Counted from the stretch's first letter, positions 26,913 through 36,828 are shown. The stretch: DNA of 64,000 nt from Caulobacter zeae (GCF_002858925.1 NZ_PJRS01000009.1:62001-126000); one strand, 5' to 3'. A program made the numbers and translations. The notes: generated by a model from the letters alone, not told the origin.

Positions 26913-27806
26913 CTACCTCAGGCCACGCATGGCTCGGTCTAGGTTGTTGGGATCGTTGGCCACGACGCCGGTGCTGTATTGCGTCGGCCGGCCCGTGGAG
27001 TCGTAGACGGTCGACGACACGCCGGGGCCGAACTCGGTCATTTTGCGATTGTCGACGTTCTCGCCGGCCACCTGGATCTTGCCGCTGGCGTCGCGATCCT
27101 GCCAGGTCCCCTGCAAGGTGGTGGCTGGCTCGTTCGGCCCCACATCGACATTGACCTCGAAGCCGGCGCCGGCCGGGCCCTTGTCGACGCCAATGGCGAT
27201 GCCGACGCGGTTGACGTCGCCGTCCAGGCCGGGCGTGTGGCTGTAGGTCCCCGAGAACAGGCCGCCCAGCGGCGCGCTGACCGAGACCGTGCCATCGCGC
27301 AGGCTGGTCGATACCGGCCCCATGCCGACCGTCGCGTCCCAGGTCCCCGACAGGCCGGCCGGCCCGCCGAACTCTACCCCTACCATGCCGCCAGCCGCTC
27401 CCAGCTGGCCGGTGAAGCCTGCCTGGAAGCCCTCCCAGGCGCGGGGCGACATGTCGGGAGCCTGCGTGAACTTGTCGGTGAAGGTGGCGGCGGCCAGGTC
27501 CTGCTCGAACTGGGCCTGCTGCAAGGGGCCCAGCTTGTCGACCACCGCGTCGATCACGGCGGCCCGCACATCCACCGGCGTGGCGGCCACGGCCTGCGCC
27601 AAGGCCTGGGTGTCGACGCTGCAGACGGCGCCCAGCGTGCTGACCGCGTCGGCGACCATGGCTTCGGCGGTCTTCTCAGCGGCAGTGCGGCCTGCATCCA
27701 TGGCGTCGCGCGCGGCTTCGGCCCGGTCGGCGCTGGTGGTCCCGTTCGCGCCGGAAACCCCGCCCACGCCCGAAGCGCCACCGTTGTCGTTGGAATTGTC
27801 GGCCAT
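26913..27806 (-). CDS. Hypothetical protein, disordered N-terminus and beta-rich C-terminus
   Basis: About 297 residues from the ATG at 27806 (AAAGG nine bases upstream; an ATG 11 codons earlier is weaker). Residues 1-30 are Gly/Asn/Ser-rich, 30-130 helical and Ala-rich, and the rest a series of Gly-rich beta-strands (GVEFGGPAGLSGTWDATVG, GGLFSGTYSHTPGLDGDVN), like a repeating beta-barrel or beta-prism. No signal peptide by eye. I do not recognise the family. It stands alone, ending 8 bp from the MOSC gene. Confidence 0.65.
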   Translation of the reverse strand: MADNSNDNGGASGVGGVSGANGTTSADRAEAARDAMDAGRTAAEKTAEAMVADAVSTLGAVCSVDTQALAQAVAATPVDVRAAVIDAVVDKLGPLQQAQFEQDLAAATFTDKFTQAPDMSPRAWEGFQAGFTGQLGAAGGMVGVEFGGPAGLSGTWDATVGMGPVSTSLRDGTVSVSAPLGGLFSGTYSHTPGLDGDVNRVGIAIGVDKGPAGAGFEVNVDVGPNEPATTLQGTWQDRDASGKIQVAGENVDNRKMTEFGPGVSSTVYDSTGRPTQYSTGVVANDPNNLDRAMRGLR

Positions 27807-27901
27807 GAACGGACGCCTTTCACTGGAGGGGTCCGTCATCCTGAAAGCGGTGATCGCCGGCCGAAACTGGGGAAAACCCTAGCCTCGCCGGCGTCCCTGC
27901 A

Positions 27902-29029
27902 TCAGGCGGGCTCAGGCGCCGGCTGCTTCTTGGGCGCGGCGGCCGCAGCCTTCTTCTTCCGCCGCTTGGGCAGCCCCGACGGATTGCCCCAGAAGGTCAC
28001 CACCGCCAGCGTGCCCAGCAGCGTCAGGGCCAGGCCCGACACCGTCATGACCAGCCGATAGGCAAGTCCCCCGACCTTGGCCGCGTGCAGCGGGAAGTCG
28101 GCATTGGTGATGCGTGAGCCCAGCGGCATGCCTTGCGCGTCGCGCGAGGCGACCATCTTGCCGGTGGCCGGATCGAACCAGGCCATGGTGCGGCCGTTGG
28201 GCAGCCACTCGGCCTGCTGGCGCAGGCGGATCGCGACCAGGCCGCCGGTCTTGGCCGGCAGGCCGATGGTGCGCACCTCCGCGCCCGGGAAGCGGGCCTG
28301 GGCCTGGCCGATCACCTTGCCCCAATCGAGGTCGGCGGCCAGCTTGCCGCCCTTGATCTTCGGCGCGGCCGAAGCCTTGTCCATCGCCGCCGGAGCCGTG
28401 AACGGCGCGCGCAGGGCCTGGGAGAACCATTTCAGGTTCATGGTCGCGCCCGTCGTCAGCGACAGGATCAGCAGCGGCGCCACCAGCACCCCGAGGTCGC
28501 GATGGTGGTGGACGACGGCCGCCCGCTTCATCATCCGCGGCCAGGCCCGCAGGTGGAACATCCGCCGGGTCGGCCACCACAGGATCAGGCCGGTGACCAC
28601 GAAGGCCAGGCCCGCCAGGCCGGCGATCCCGCCGACGATGTCGCCCACGTCGCCGGCGAACAGGTGGTGGTGCAGGTCGAACAGCCAGATCTCGGGCCGG
28701 GCCCAGTTGCTGGTCCAGGCCTGGACGATGGCGCCGTCCTGGTCGGCATAGGCGCCCTTCTGCGTCTCGCCGGGATAGGACAGCTTGTGCAGCCCCTTGC
28801 GCTCGGTCGCCAGCACGATCGAGCGCGGACGCTCCTGCGCGGCGAAGATCCGCGTCGCGGCGGCCGCCAGGGTCGCCGTATCCTGCCGCTGGGCGTCGGC
28901 GGCGTGGGGCACGGTGGCGCGCAGGAAGGCGTCCTCGTGCACCAGCAGCGCGCCGGTCAGCCCCAGCACCGCCAGCAGAAGGCCGATCAGACCGCCCGAC
29001 CAGCGGTGCAGGAGCCGCAGGATCTTCAT
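27902..29029 (-). CDS. PepSY-associated membrane protein (putative ferric-siderophore reductase)
   Basis: 375 residues from the ATG at 29029. Four main membrane helices and PepSY-type segments: MKILRLLHRWSGGLIGLLLA at the start, the WLFDLHHHLFAGDVGD heme/His motif, and VVHHHRDLGVLVAPLL. Such proteins (FsqB/PiuB-like) sit in the inner membrane and are thought to reduce ferric siderophores with electrons from heme. Its ATG overlaps the TGA of the upstream TonB-dependent receptor by one base, which supports a joint role in iron uptake. A Lys/Pro-rich tail ends the protein. Confidence 0.85.
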   Translation of the reverse strand: MKILRLLHRWSGGLIGLLLAVLGLTGALLVHEDAFLRATVPHAADAQRQDTATLAAAATRIFAAQERPRSIVLATERKGLHKLSYPGETQKGAYADQDGAIVQAWTSNWARPEIWLFDLHHHLFAGDVGDIVGGIAGLAGLAFVVTGLILWWPTRRMFHLRAWPRMMKRAAVVHHHRDLGVLVAPLLILSLTTGATMNLKWFSQALRAPFTAPAAMDKASAAPKIKGGKLAADLDWGKVIGQAQARFPGAEVRTIGLPAKTGGLVAIRLRQQAEWLPNGRTMAWFDPATGKMVASRDAQGMPLGSRITNADFPLHAAKVGGLAYRLVMTVSGLALTLLGTLAVVTFWGNPSGLPKRRKKKAAAAAPKKQPAPEPA

Positions 29030-31206
29030 CAGAAGCGCGCCGTCCAGCCGAGCGTCGCGGTGCGGCCGCGGCCGGCGTAGAACTTGTCCTTGGCCGGGGC
29101 GACGGTGTCGGAGTTGTAGGTGATGTATTGCTTGTTGAGCAGGTTCAGCACCCCCAGCGACAGGTCGCCCACCGGCAGCTGATAGCGGACGAAGGCGTCG
29201 GCCAGGGTGTAGCCGTCGAAGTCGTCCTTCACCAGGGCGTTGCCCATGTTGCGTTGCAAATAGGCCCGCACCTGCAGGCGCAGGGCCCACTTGCCCGTGG
29301 CGTAGTCGGCCGCCAGGTTGATGCGGTCGGGCGAGATGTTGGCGCCGTCGAGATCGGTGTCCAGGCCGCCGTCGCCGTTGGCGTCGGTCTGGCCGCGCAG
29401 GCGGGCGTAGCCGGCCGACAGGTCCAGGCCCTCGACCGAGGTCTTGGTCTTCACATTGATCTCGAGACCTTCGATGGCGACCTTCTGGCGCTGCACGTCG
29501 AAGATGCCGCCCGAGTTCTTGACCAGCAGTTGGCCCAGCTTCGACGACGACCAGAAATAGGCGACGCTGGCGTCGATCGGGCCACGCTTCCACTCGCCGC
29601 CGATCTCGCGGTTGTTCGACACGATCGGCTCGATGCTGAGATAGGTGTCGACATCGACGTTGGCGACATTGATCGACCGCAGGATCCGGCCGACGTCCGG
29701 CACGGTGTAGCCCTCGGCGTAGCTGGCGTAGAGGCGCAGGCCCGAGGCCGGCTCGAACACCACCCCGCCGTTGGCCAGGGTCGCCTTGAAGTCGGGATTG
29801 CCGCCGGCCACCTTGCGCGAGCCGTACGAGGCCAGGGTCTCGAAGTCGTCGACCTTCAGCTCGACGTTCTCGAAGCGTACGCCGCCGGCCAGGCGCAGCT
29901 TGCCGTCGAGCAGCGCGTAGTTGCCCTGGATGAACGGCGCGACGCTCTGGAACTTGGTCGGCGGCACCCAGGCGCGGCCGGTGGCGATCAGCATCTGCTC
30001 GGTACGGTCGCTCATGGCGTCGAGGCCGACCGTGGCGGTCAGGTTCTCGATGCCCGGCGCCTGGCGCTCGTAGTTCATCCGCGCGCCCAGCTTGCGCGAG
30101 CGGTTCGTCGACTGGTCGAACAGCGTGCCCGTGGGCGCGATGCGCACGTCCTGGAAGGTGGCGCTGATGTCACCGCCGAAGGTGTCGCGCGAGCGGTTGT
30201 AGAAGACCTGGGCGGTGAAATCGCCACCCAGCAGGTCGCTGTCGCTCAGTTGCGCCGACACGGTCTCGACGCGGTTTGCCGCCGGCACGCCGGGCACGTC
30301 GCCGTGGATCGAGGTGGTCGGCAGACGCCTGGCGCGGTTGCCGTCGGTGACCGCCGGGGCCGTGCCGGTGATCGTCACGTAGTCGCCGTCGCCCTTAAGC
30401 TCGAAGCGGTTGGCGACCACGTCGAGGCGGACGGTGTCGTTCAGCTGCCAGCCCAGGCGGCCGAAGAACGACAGGGCCTTTGAGTCCTGGACGTCGCCCT
30501 GGGTGTTGTCCATGCCGATGCGGCGGCCGTTGGCGTCGTAGAAGGCGCCGCGCTTTTCCCAGGCCACGCCGGCCGTGGCGTCGAAAGCGCCCTGGCGCCA
30601 GGCCACCAGGCCGCCGACCTTTGCGCCGATGCTGTCGCCCATGTCGTGGCCGATGGTGGTCTGGGTCAGGACCTTGCCCGTGACGCCGTCGCGCTTGGGC
30701 GGGCCGACCGTCACCTGGTTGACCACGCCGCCGGTGGCGCCGATGCCCTGCAGGGCGTTCGAGCCATAGATCAGCTCGACGCGGTCGATGAAGAACGGGT
30801 CGATGGTGTAGCCGTCGCGCGAGCCGTCGCGGATCGGCGTCGACTGCGGGATGCCGTTGATGGCGAACAGCGGCGAGCGGCCGCGCAGGCTTTCGCCCGA
30901 ACCCGACAGCTTCTCGCGGGTCGGCGAGAACGAAGCCGACAGGTTGGAGATGGCGTCGACCACCGAGCCGCTGACGGCCAGTTGCTGGTCCAGCGCCTGG
31001 CTGTCGATCACGTCCACCGTCAGCGGCAGGGCCGTGACCGGCAGCTTGGTGCGGGCGGCGGTGACGACCACGCGCTCGACGTCGTCGGCCTGGCCCTGGG
31101 GGGCCTGGGCGTGGGCGGCGGCGCCCGTCGAGAGCGCCGCCAGGCTGAGCGTCGAGAACAGGGCGCGCCGAGCGGCGGCGCGCGAGAAACGGAGTCGCAT
31201 GACCAT
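29029..31206 (-). CDS. TonB-dependent outer-membrane receptor (siderophore type)
   Basis: 725 residues. Signal peptide up to about AHAQA, TonB box VERVVVTAAR, plug domain (SGESLRGRSPLFAINGIP, YGSNALQGIGATGGVVN), then a 22-strand barrel ending in the typical aromatic LGWTARF. It imports a ligand, most likely a ferric siderophore or heme, powered by TonB-ExbBD. The coupled PepSY protein downstream supports iron. No convincing Fur box is visible in the 73-bp upstream spacer. Confidence 0.9.
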   Translation of the reverse strand: MVMRLRFSRAAARRALFSTLSLAALSTGAAAHAQAPQGQADDVERVVVTAARTKLPVTALPLTVDVIDSQALDQQLAVSGSVVDAISNLSASFSPTREKLSGSGESLRGRSPLFAINGIPQSTPIRDGSRDGYTIDPFFIDRVELIYGSNALQGIGATGGVVNQVTVGPPKRDGVTGKVLTQTTIGHDMGDSIGAKVGGLVAWRQGAFDATAGVAWEKRGAFYDANGRRIGMDNTQGDVQDSKALSFFGRLGWQLNDTVRLDVVANRFELKGDGDYVTITGTAPAVTDGNRARRLPTTSIHGDVPGVPAANRVETVSAQLSDSDLLGGDFTAQVFYNRSRDTFGGDISATFQDVRIAPTGTLFDQSTNRSRKLGARMNYERQAPGIENLTATVGLDAMSDRTEQMLIATGRAWVPPTKFQSVAPFIQGNYALLDGKLRLAGGVRFENVELKVDDFETLASYGSRKVAGGNPDFKATLANGGVVFEPASGLRLYASYAEGYTVPDVGRILRSINVANVDVDTYLSIEPIVSNNREIGGEWKRGPIDASVAYFWSSSKLGQLLVKNSGGIFDVQRQKVAIEGLEINVKTKTSVEGLDLSAGYARLRGQTDANGDGGLDTDLDGANISPDRINLAADYATGKWALRLQVRAYLQRNMGNALVKDDFDGYTLADAFVRYQLPVGDLSLGVLNLLNKQYITYNSDTVAPAKDKFYAGRGRTATLGWTARF

Positions 31207-31225
31207 CCCCAGAAAAGAGACGGCG

Positions 31226-31255
31226 GCTATAGGCGCACCTGCGACTGAGTTTCAA
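31226..31255 (-). promoter_or_regulatory. Predicted promoter of the TonB receptor operon
   Basis: On the minus strand: -35 TTGAAA (31255-31250), 18-bp spacer, -10 TATAGC (31231-31226), 20 bp before the receptor ATG. A reasonable housekeeping-type match. Confidence 0.4.
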
Positions 31256-31279
31256 TCCTGAAATCTGTCCGACAGGCGA

Positions 31280-31687
31280 TCAGCCGCCCTGCTGCATGGC
31301 GGCCATGTCCATGTACATCAGCTCCCAGACGTGGCCGTCGGGGTCCTGGAAGCTGGCGCCGTACATCGGGCCCATGTCCATGATCGGCTTCCAGGCCTTG
31401 CCGCCGTTGGCCAGGGCCTTGGCCAGAAGGTCGTCGACCTCCTGGCGGCTTTCCGCCGACAGGCAGGTCAGCACCTCGGTGGCGGCATGGGCGTCGCTGA
31501 TCTCGCCGGTGATGAACTGGCGGAACTTGTCGTGGGTCAGCAGCATCACGAAGATCGTCTCGGACACCACCACGCAGGCGGCGGTCTCGTCACTGAACTG
31601 CGGATTGATCGAGAAGCCCAGGGCCTCGAAGAAGGCCTTGGAACGGTCGAGGTCGGCGACCGGCAGGTTGACGAAGATCATGCGCAT
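31280..31687 (-). CDS. VOC (glyoxalase/bleomycin-resistance) family protein
   Basis: 135 residues. Two beta-alpha-beta-beta-beta modules: FVNLPVADLDRSKAFFEALGFSIN at the start and DMGPMYGASFQDPDGHVWELMYMD at the end, the standard VOC pattern. The metal ligands are only partly evident, so the reaction (isomerase, resistance binding or dioxygenase) cannot be assigned. Close in type to PhnB/YaeR-like proteins often annotated as lactoylglutathione lyase. Monocistronic by appearance. Confidence 0.85.
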   Translation of the reverse strand: MRMIFVNLPVADLDRSKAFFEALGFSINPQFSDETAACVVVSETIFVMLLTHDKFRQFITGEISDAHAATEVLTCLSAESRQEVDDLLAKALANGGKAWKPIMDMGPMYGASFQDPDGHVWELMYMDMAAMQQGG

Positions 31688-31780
31688 TGTGGCGGCTCCC
31701 TAGTGTTTGGTTGTCGGGCCAAGGACGCTGGCCGCGGCACCGTCCCGACACCCTGTCCGAACTTTTTGTCGGGCTTTCTG

Positions 31781-32347
31781 TCAGGCCTTCACGCGGGCCG
31801 GATTGCCGACCGCCGTGGCGCCGACCGGAACGTCGCGGGTCACCACCGCGCCGGCCCCGATCACCGCGCCGTCGCCGATGGTGACGCCCGGGACGATGAT
31901 CGCCCCGCCGCCGATCCAGACGTCCTTGCCGATGACCACCGGCCGGCCGAACTCCAGCCCGGTCTTGCGGGTCTCGAGGTCGCGCGGATGGTCGGCGGCG
32001 AAGATCTTCACGTGCGGCCCGATCATCGTGCGGTCGCCGATGGTCACGGCCACCACGTCGAGGATCACACAGCCGAAGTTCATGAACACCCCGTCGCCCA
32101 GGGTGATGTTGTAGCCGTAGTCGCAATGGAACGGCGCGCGGATGTTGGCGCCCTTGCCGACGCTGGCGAACCGCTCGGCCAGCAGCGCCTGGCGCTGGGC
32201 GATGGTCTGGCCCGGGGTGTTATAGCGCTCCATCCAGGCCAGGGCCTGCTCCTGGTCGGCGACGATCTCGGCGTCCATCGGATCATAGAGACCACCGGCC
32301 AGCATGCGCTCTTTGTGGGTGCGATTGTCGGTCAAGCCGGTCTCCAT
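31781..32347 (-). CDS. maa: Maltose/galactoside O-acetyltransferase (left-handed beta-helix)
   Basis: 188 residues. Transfers acetyl from acetyl-CoA to a sugar hydroxyl. N-terminal Mac domain ([22 protein letters not shown]) is followed by hexapeptide repeats ([20 protein letters not shown] with the catalytic His, [32 protein letters not shown]). The ATG at 32347 is the start of homology; a longer open extension runs over the LysR gene and is not real. The physiological acceptor is unknown. Confidence 0.88.
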   Translation of the reverse strand: METGLTDNRTHKERMLAGGLYDPMDAEIVADQEQALAWMERYNTPGQTIAQRQALLAERFASVGKGANIRAPFHCDYGYNITLGDGVFMNFGCVILDVVAVTIGDRTMIGPHVKIFAADHPRDLETRKTGLEFGRPVVIGKDVWIGGGAIIVPGVTIGDGAVIGAGAVVTRDVPVGATAVGNPARVKA

Positions 32348-32399
32348 GGGCGATACGAGCCCGGATTGGACCCGGGGCCGCCTGCAAACAATGAAAATG

Positions 32400-33278
32400 T
32401 CACGCTTGGGCCAGCCGCTGCGCCAGGGCCGCCACGAAGAGGCGCACCTTGGCCGGCGCCTGGCGCGCGGCGGGATAGACGGCCCAGATCGACCAGCCCG
32501 GCAGGACCGCGTCCGCCAGCGGCAGCTCGACGAGGCGGCCGTCGGCGACCTCGTCGCGCACGTCCCAGGCCGACAGCGGCGTGATCCCCGCCCCGCCAAG
32601 GCAGGCCTGGTGCAGTCCTTCGACGCCGCTGGCGGTGAAGCGGCCGGCGACCTTCTGCTGGACCTGCCGCCCGCCGGAGAGGAAGGCCCAATGGGTCGCC
32701 CCGCTCATCGTCAGGCAGTCGTGCTCGGCCAGGTCGGTAAGCTTTCCGGGCGCACCGCGCCGCTCCAGATAGTCGGGCGAGGCGTAGAGGGCGCGTGGAT
32801 TGTCGGCCAGACGGCGGGCGACCAGCGAGTTGTCGCGCAGCGGCGCGATGCGGATGGCCAGATCGATCCCGCCCGCGACGATGTCGACGACGCTGTCGGT
32901 CAGCAGCAGGTCGACCGACACCTCGGGATTGGCGTGCATGAAGGCCGCCACGGCCGGGGCCACCACCTTGCGGCCGAAGGCGGCCGAAGCCGTGATCCGC
33001 AGCAGGCCGGAAGCCCCGGCGTCCGACGGCCGGATCGCCGCGCGTCCGGCGGCCTCGCCCTCCAGCATGGCCTGGGCGTGCGGCAAGAAGGCTTCGCCCT
33101 CGCTGGTCAACGACAAGGCCCGGGTCGTGCGGTGAACCAGGCGTGCGCCGACATCCTGCTCCAGCGCCGCCATGCGCCGCGAGGCGGCCATGGGCGTGAT
33201 CCCCAGCCGTCGCGCCGCGCCCGCAAGGCTGCCGGCCCGGGCCGCTTCCACGAAGACGCCGACGTCGGCGAGGTCCAT
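32400..33278 (-). CDS. LysR-family regulator
   Basis: 292 residues. HTH at the N-terminus ([43 protein letters not shown]), effector domain after about residue 88. It is divergent from the MFS transporter gene at 33408, and the 129-bp spacer contains TATGCC...GGCCATA half-sites around 33295-33320, so it probably controls that exporter in response to an unknown ligand. Confidence 0.9.
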   Translation of the reverse strand: MDLADVGVFVEAARAGSLAGAARRLGITPMAASRRMAALEQDVGARLVHRTTRALSLTSEGEAFLPHAQAMLEGEAAGRAAIRPSDAGASGLLRITASAAFGRKVVAPAVAAFMHANPEVSVDLLLTDSVVDIVAGGIDLAIRIAPLRDNSLVARRLADNPRALYASPDYLERRGAPGKLTDLAEHDCLTMSGATHWAFLSGGRQVQQKVAGRFTASGVEGLHQACLGGAGITPLSAWDVRDEVADGRLVELPLADAVLPGWSIWAVYPAARQAPAKVRLFVAALAQRLAQA

Positions 33279-33407
33279 TCTATCGAAATCCGTTATGCCA
33301 GCTTACCGCAAGGCCATACTATAAACAGTGGCGGGATGCTCTATATAGCTCAGCGACTGACACGGAACGCCGCCCCCTCCCCCACCTCGGGCGGCCTGGA
33401 GCCGATC

Positions 33408-34601
33408 ATGAGCACCGCCGCCCTATCATCCCCCAATGACACCGGCGCCTCGCCCGCCCTGGGCCGGGGCCTGACTTTCGCCATGGCCGCCGCCGCCGGC
33501 CTGGCCGTGGCCAACATCTATTACAACCAGCCGATGCTGGGCCTGATCGAGCGCGACCTGCCCGGTCCGCTGACGGCCTTCGTGCCGACCGCGACCCAGC
33601 TGGGCTATGCCGCCGGCCTCTTCCTGCTGACGCCGCTGGGCGACCGCATGGAGCGCAAGAGCCTGATCGTCGGCCAGTTCCTGGTGCTGGCGATCGCCCT
33701 GGTCGCCGCCGCCCTGGCCCCCAGCACCGCCCTCTTGCTGCTGGCCTCGCTGCTGGTTGGGGCCGGGGCGACGGTAGCCCAGCAGATCGTACCCTTCGCC
33801 GCCCACCTCTCGGCGCCGGAAAAGCGCGGAGCCACGGTCGGCACGGTCATGTCGGGCCTGCTGTGCGGCATCCTGCTGTCGCGCACCCTGGCCGGGTTCG
33901 TCGCCACACACGGCGGCTGGCGGGCGATGTTCTGGCTGGGCGCGCCGATCGCCCTGGCCGCCGCCGCGCTGATGGCTCTGGCCTTGCCGCGCAGCAAGCC
34001 GGACACCGACCTCTCCTATGCCGACCTGCTGGCCTCGCTGGGCAAGCTGTGGCGCGAGTTCCCGGAGCTGCGCCTGGCCGCCCTGACCCAGGCCAGCCTG
34101 TTCGCCGCCTTCACCGCCTTCTGGACCATCCTGGCCCTGCAATTGCAGCAACGCTTCTCGCTGGGCGCGGACGTCGCCGGCCTGTTCGGGATCGTCGGCG
34201 TGGTCGGCGTGCTGGCCGCCCCGGTCGCCGGTCGCATCGCCGACAAGCGCGGTCCGCACCTGACCATCGCGCTGGGCGCGGTGCTGACCCTGGCCTCGTG
34301 GATCCTGTTCGGAACCTGGATCTCGATCGCCGGCTTGCTCGTCGGCGTCGTGCTGCTGGATTTCGCGGTGCAGGGCTCGCTGGTCTCGAACCAGCACCTC
34401 GTCTACGCCCTGCGGCCGGAGGCCCGAGCGCGGTTGAACACCCTATTCATGGGCGGCATGTTCCTCGGCGGCGCGGCCGGTTCGGCCGCCGCGGCGGCGG
34501 CGTGGAACCTGGGCGGCTGGAACAGCGTGGCCTTGATGGGCGCGGGCCTGGCGGCCATCGCCACCGTGTTGCAGGTGGCGAGCCTGAAGCGGCGGCGCTG
34601 A
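33408..34601 (+). CDS. MFS transporter (putative efflux)
   Basis: 397 residues with twelve predicted helices. [19 protein letters not shown] at helix 1 and [15 protein letters not shown] (the MFS loop 2-3 motif) are typical of the DHA1-like group related to YgaY/sugar and drug efflux. [19 protein letters not shown]-type motif C region is present ([19 protein letters not shown]). The ATG at 33408 was chosen because the upstream open frame overlaps the divergent LysR gene. Probably regulated by that LysR protein. Confidence 0.88.
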   Translation: MSTAALSSPNDTGASPALGRGLTFAMAAAAGLAVANIYYNQPMLGLIERDLPGPLTAFVPTATQLGYAAGLFLLTPLGDRMERKSLIVGQFLVLAIALVAAALAPSTALLLLASLLVGAGATVAQQIVPFAAHLSAPEKRGATVGTVMSGLLCGILLSRTLAGFVATHGGWRAMFWLGAPIALAAAALMALALPRSKPDTDLSYADLLASLGKLWREFPELRLAALTQASLFAAFTAFWTILALQLQQRFSLGADVAGLFGIVGVVGVLAAPVAGRIADKRGPHLTIALGAVLTLASWILFGTWISIAGLLVGVVLLDFAVQGSLVSNQHLVYALRPEARARLNTLFMGGMFLGGAAGSAAAAAAWNLGGWNSVALMGAGLAAIATVLQVASLKRRR

Positions 34602-34612
34602 GCGTCCCCACT

Positions 34613-34768
34613 TCGTCATCCCGGAAACGGCGCAGCCGTTATCCGGGATCCAGGGAGACTGGGCTCAACGAATGGCAACTCACCGTCGCGGTAGCCGACG
34701 CAGTGCGGCGCCCCCTGGATCCCGGCTCTACGCGCTGCGCGCTGCGGCCGGGATAACGATGAAAAGGC
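34613..34768. repeat. Palindromic intergenic repeat, CCGGGATCCAGGG family
   Basis: Nested inverted arms: CGTCATCCCGG (34614-34624) with CCGGGATAACG (34748-34758), and CCGGGATCCAGGG (34643-34655) with its perfect 13-bp complement (34713-34725). It occupies the gap between convergent genes. Sequence differs from the GGGGGAG family but the position and architecture are the same. Confidence 0.8.
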
Positions 34769-34771
34769 GCC

Positions 34772-35701
34772 TCAATCCACCGAATGCTCGACCGCCAGCG
34801 CCAGGTCGAGGGCCCGAGCGGCCTCCTCCCCCGTCACCACCGGACGCGGGGCCTCGCCGCGCACGGCCTTGAGGAACCCGGCGACGCTCTGGCCCAGCGG
34901 GTCCTTGCCGGCCGGGGTCTCGGTGAAGTCCTCGATCAGCGGGAACGGCGTGGTGTTGCGGAAGGTGCGGGCCAGGAAGTCGATCTCGACCTCGCCCGAC
35001 GGGAAGACGACCTTCATCGTCCGTTCGCGGGCCTCCGCCACGCGCGAGCTGTCGAACACGGCGGTGAAGCCGTTGGCGAAAGTGGCTTCAACCTTCACCC
35101 AGTCCAGGCCATAGCCGCGATCGGCCTCGCCCTCGCCTTCCACGGCCACCGGGTCGGCGGCGCACAGAGCCAGGGCCAGGTCGATGTCGTGGATCATCAG
35201 ATCGAGCACCACGGAAACATCGAGGTTGCGGTCCGACGGCGTGCCGCGACGCACCGCTTCCAGGCGCGTGGGCTGCTCGGGAATGTCCAGCAGGCCCATG
35301 GCCTGAAACACCACCCGCTCCTGGTGGCCGCAGGCCAGCGGCGCGCCGGCCTTGGCGGCGGCGGCGATCAGGGCGTCGGCGTCCTCGGGCGAAACCGCCA
35401 GCGGCTTTTCGGAATAGACCGGCTTGCCCGCCTTCAACGCGGCCAGCGCGGCCTTGGCGTGGTGCACGGCGGGGGTGGCGACGGTGACCACGTCGACCGC
35501 GGCCAGGAAGGCGTCCATGTCGTCATAGGCCGTCGCGCCCAGCGGGCCCGCGAGCGCCTCGGCGCGGGCGAGGTCGATGTCGAACACGCCGACAAGCTCG
35601 ACGCCCGGCAGTTCGACATACTTCTTGGCGTGATAGCCGCCGAACACGCCGGCGCCGACAACACCAGCCTTCAGAACTTGGACTTGCGCTTCTTGGGTCA
35701 T
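34772..35701 (-). CDS. Gfo/Idh/MocA-family oxidoreductase
   Basis: 309 residues. N-terminal Rossmann fold (KAGVVGAGVFGGYHAKKY, VFDIDLARAEALA) and the signature VYSEKPLAVS, where the Lys acts in catalysis. C-terminal alpha/beta domain with HDIDLALAL. NAD(P)-dependent oxidation or reduction of a sugar or inositol derivative; the substrate is unknown. Divergent from the CurA-type gene, with an AAACA-N2-CGTTT operator between them. Confidence 0.88.
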   Translation of the reverse strand: MTQEAQVQVLKAGVVGAGVFGGYHAKKYVELPGVELVGVFDIDLARAEALAGPLGATAYDDMDAFLAAVDVVTVATPAVHHAKAALAALKAGKPVYSEKPLAVSPEDADALIAAAAKAGAPLACGHQERVVFQAMGLLDIPEQPTRLEAVRRGTPSDRNLDVSVVLDLMIHDIDLALALCAADPVAVEGEGEADRGYGLDWVKVEATFANGFTAVFDSSRVAEARERTMKVVFPSGEVEIDFLARTFRNTTPFPLIEDFTETPAGKDPLGQSVAGFLKAVRGEAPRPVVTGEEAARALDLALAVEHSVD

Positions 35702-35764
35702 GGCCCGTCTCTAGCCGCTTCGAGTTGTCGCGAAAAGCTTTGGCGACTGGCGCTAGCCAGGGCT

Positions 35765-35781
35765 AAACATTCGTTTGAACG
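35765..35781. promoter_or_regulatory. Shared operator motif, site 1
   Basis: AAACA-TT-CGTTT-GAACG, 22-38 bp before the start of the CurA-type reductase gene and in the divergent spacer with the Gfo/Idh gene. One of four matches in the window to AAAC(G/A)-N2-(C/T)GTTT-GAAC; the others are at 50681, 52974 and 53365. A palindrome of this size suits a TetR-type dimer. Confidence 0.5.
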
Positions 35782-35802
35782 AGAACATAAAGGGAGGTCG
35801 CC

Positions 35803-36828
35803 ATGACCACGTCGCGTGAGATCCGCCTCAAGAGCCGCCCCGTCGGCGTGCCGGCCGTCGACAACTTCGAGCTGGCCAGCGTCGAGCTGCCGCCGCCCGG
35901 CGACGGCGAGATCCAGGTCAAGAATCTCTGGATGTCGGTCGACCCCTACATGCGCGGCCGCATGACCGACCGTAAGAGCTACGTGCCGCCGTTCGAACTG
36001 GGCAAGGCGCTGCAAGGCGGCGCGGTCGGCGAAGTCACCGCCTCCAATGATCCCGACTTCAAGGTCGGGGATATCGTCAGCTCGATGTTCGGCTGGCGCG
36101 AGGCCTACAACGCCAATCCAAAGGCGCTGGCCGCCGCCGGGCCGATGGGCGGGATCATGAAGCTTTCCACCCACGGCATGCCGCCCCAGGCGTTCCTGGG
36201 CGTGGCCGGCATGCCCGGCATGACCGCCTATGCCGGCCTCTTGCGGGTCGCCGCGCTGAAGGAAGGCGACATCGTCTTCGTCTCGGCCGCCGCCGGCGCG
36301 GTCGGCTCGGTCGTCTGCCAGATCGCCAAGATCAAGGGCCACACCGTGATCGGATCGGCCGGCGGACCCGAAAAGGTCGCCTTCCTCAAGGAGATCGGCG
36401 TCGACCACGTGATCGACTACAAGGCCACCCCCGACGTGACCGCCGAACTGGCCAAGGTCGCGCCCAAGGGCATCGACGTCTATTTCGAGAATGTCGGCGG
36501 CGTGCACCTGGAGGCGGCGCTGAACTCGGCCCGCCCCTTCGGCCGCTTCGCCCTGTGCGGGATGATCTCGCAGTACAACGAGACCGGCCGCCCGACCGGC
36601 CCGGCCAACATCATCCAGGCGGTGGGCAAGAGTCTTCGCCTGGAGGGCTTCATCGTCTCCAACCACTACGACCTGTTCCCGGCCTTCGTCCGCGACATGG
36701 CCGACTGGATCAATTCCGGGAAGCTGACCTGGAAGGAGACCGTGGTCGAAGGCGTCGACCGCGCCCCCGAGGCCTTCATCAAGCTGTTCTCGGGCGAGAA
36801 CCTCGGGAAGATGCTGGTCAAGCTGTAG
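35803..36828 (+). CDS. Zinc-independent NADPH:alkenal/one reductase (CurA/YncB type)
   Basis: 341 residues, medium-chain dehydrogenase/reductase without the structural or catalytic zinc ligands. N-terminal GroES-like domain (VKNLWMSVDPYMRGRMTD, a marker of the curcumin/leukotriene reductase branch) and nucleotide-binding domain (VSAAAGAVGSVVCQIAKIKG). It reduces alpha,beta-unsaturated aldehydes and ketones with NADPH. GGGAGG precedes the start. The operator motif upstream groups it with an OYE, an SMP-30 lactonase and a small monooxygenase elsewhere in the window. Confidence 0.92.
   Translation: MTTSREIRLKSRPVGVPAVDNFELASVELPPPGDGEIQVKNLWMSVDPYMRGRMTDRKSYVPPFELGKALQGGAVGEVTASNDPDFKVGDIVSSMFGWREAYNANPKALAAAGPMGGIMKLSTHGMPPQAFLGVAGMPGMTAYAGLLRVAALKEGDIVFVSAAAGAVGSVVCQIAKIKGHTVIGSAGGPEKVAFLKEIGVDHVIDYKATPDVTAELAKVAPKGIDVYFENVGGVHLEAALNSARPFGRFALCGMISQYNETGRPTGPANIIQAVGKSLRLEGFIVSNHYDLFPAFVRDMADWINSGKLTWKETVVEGVDRAPEAFIKLFSGENLGKMLVKL

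Noticed and set aside
31207-31279. Fur box for the TonB receptor
   Set aside because: I could not find a convincing 19-bp Fur-like palindrome; only the sigma-type promoter is supported.
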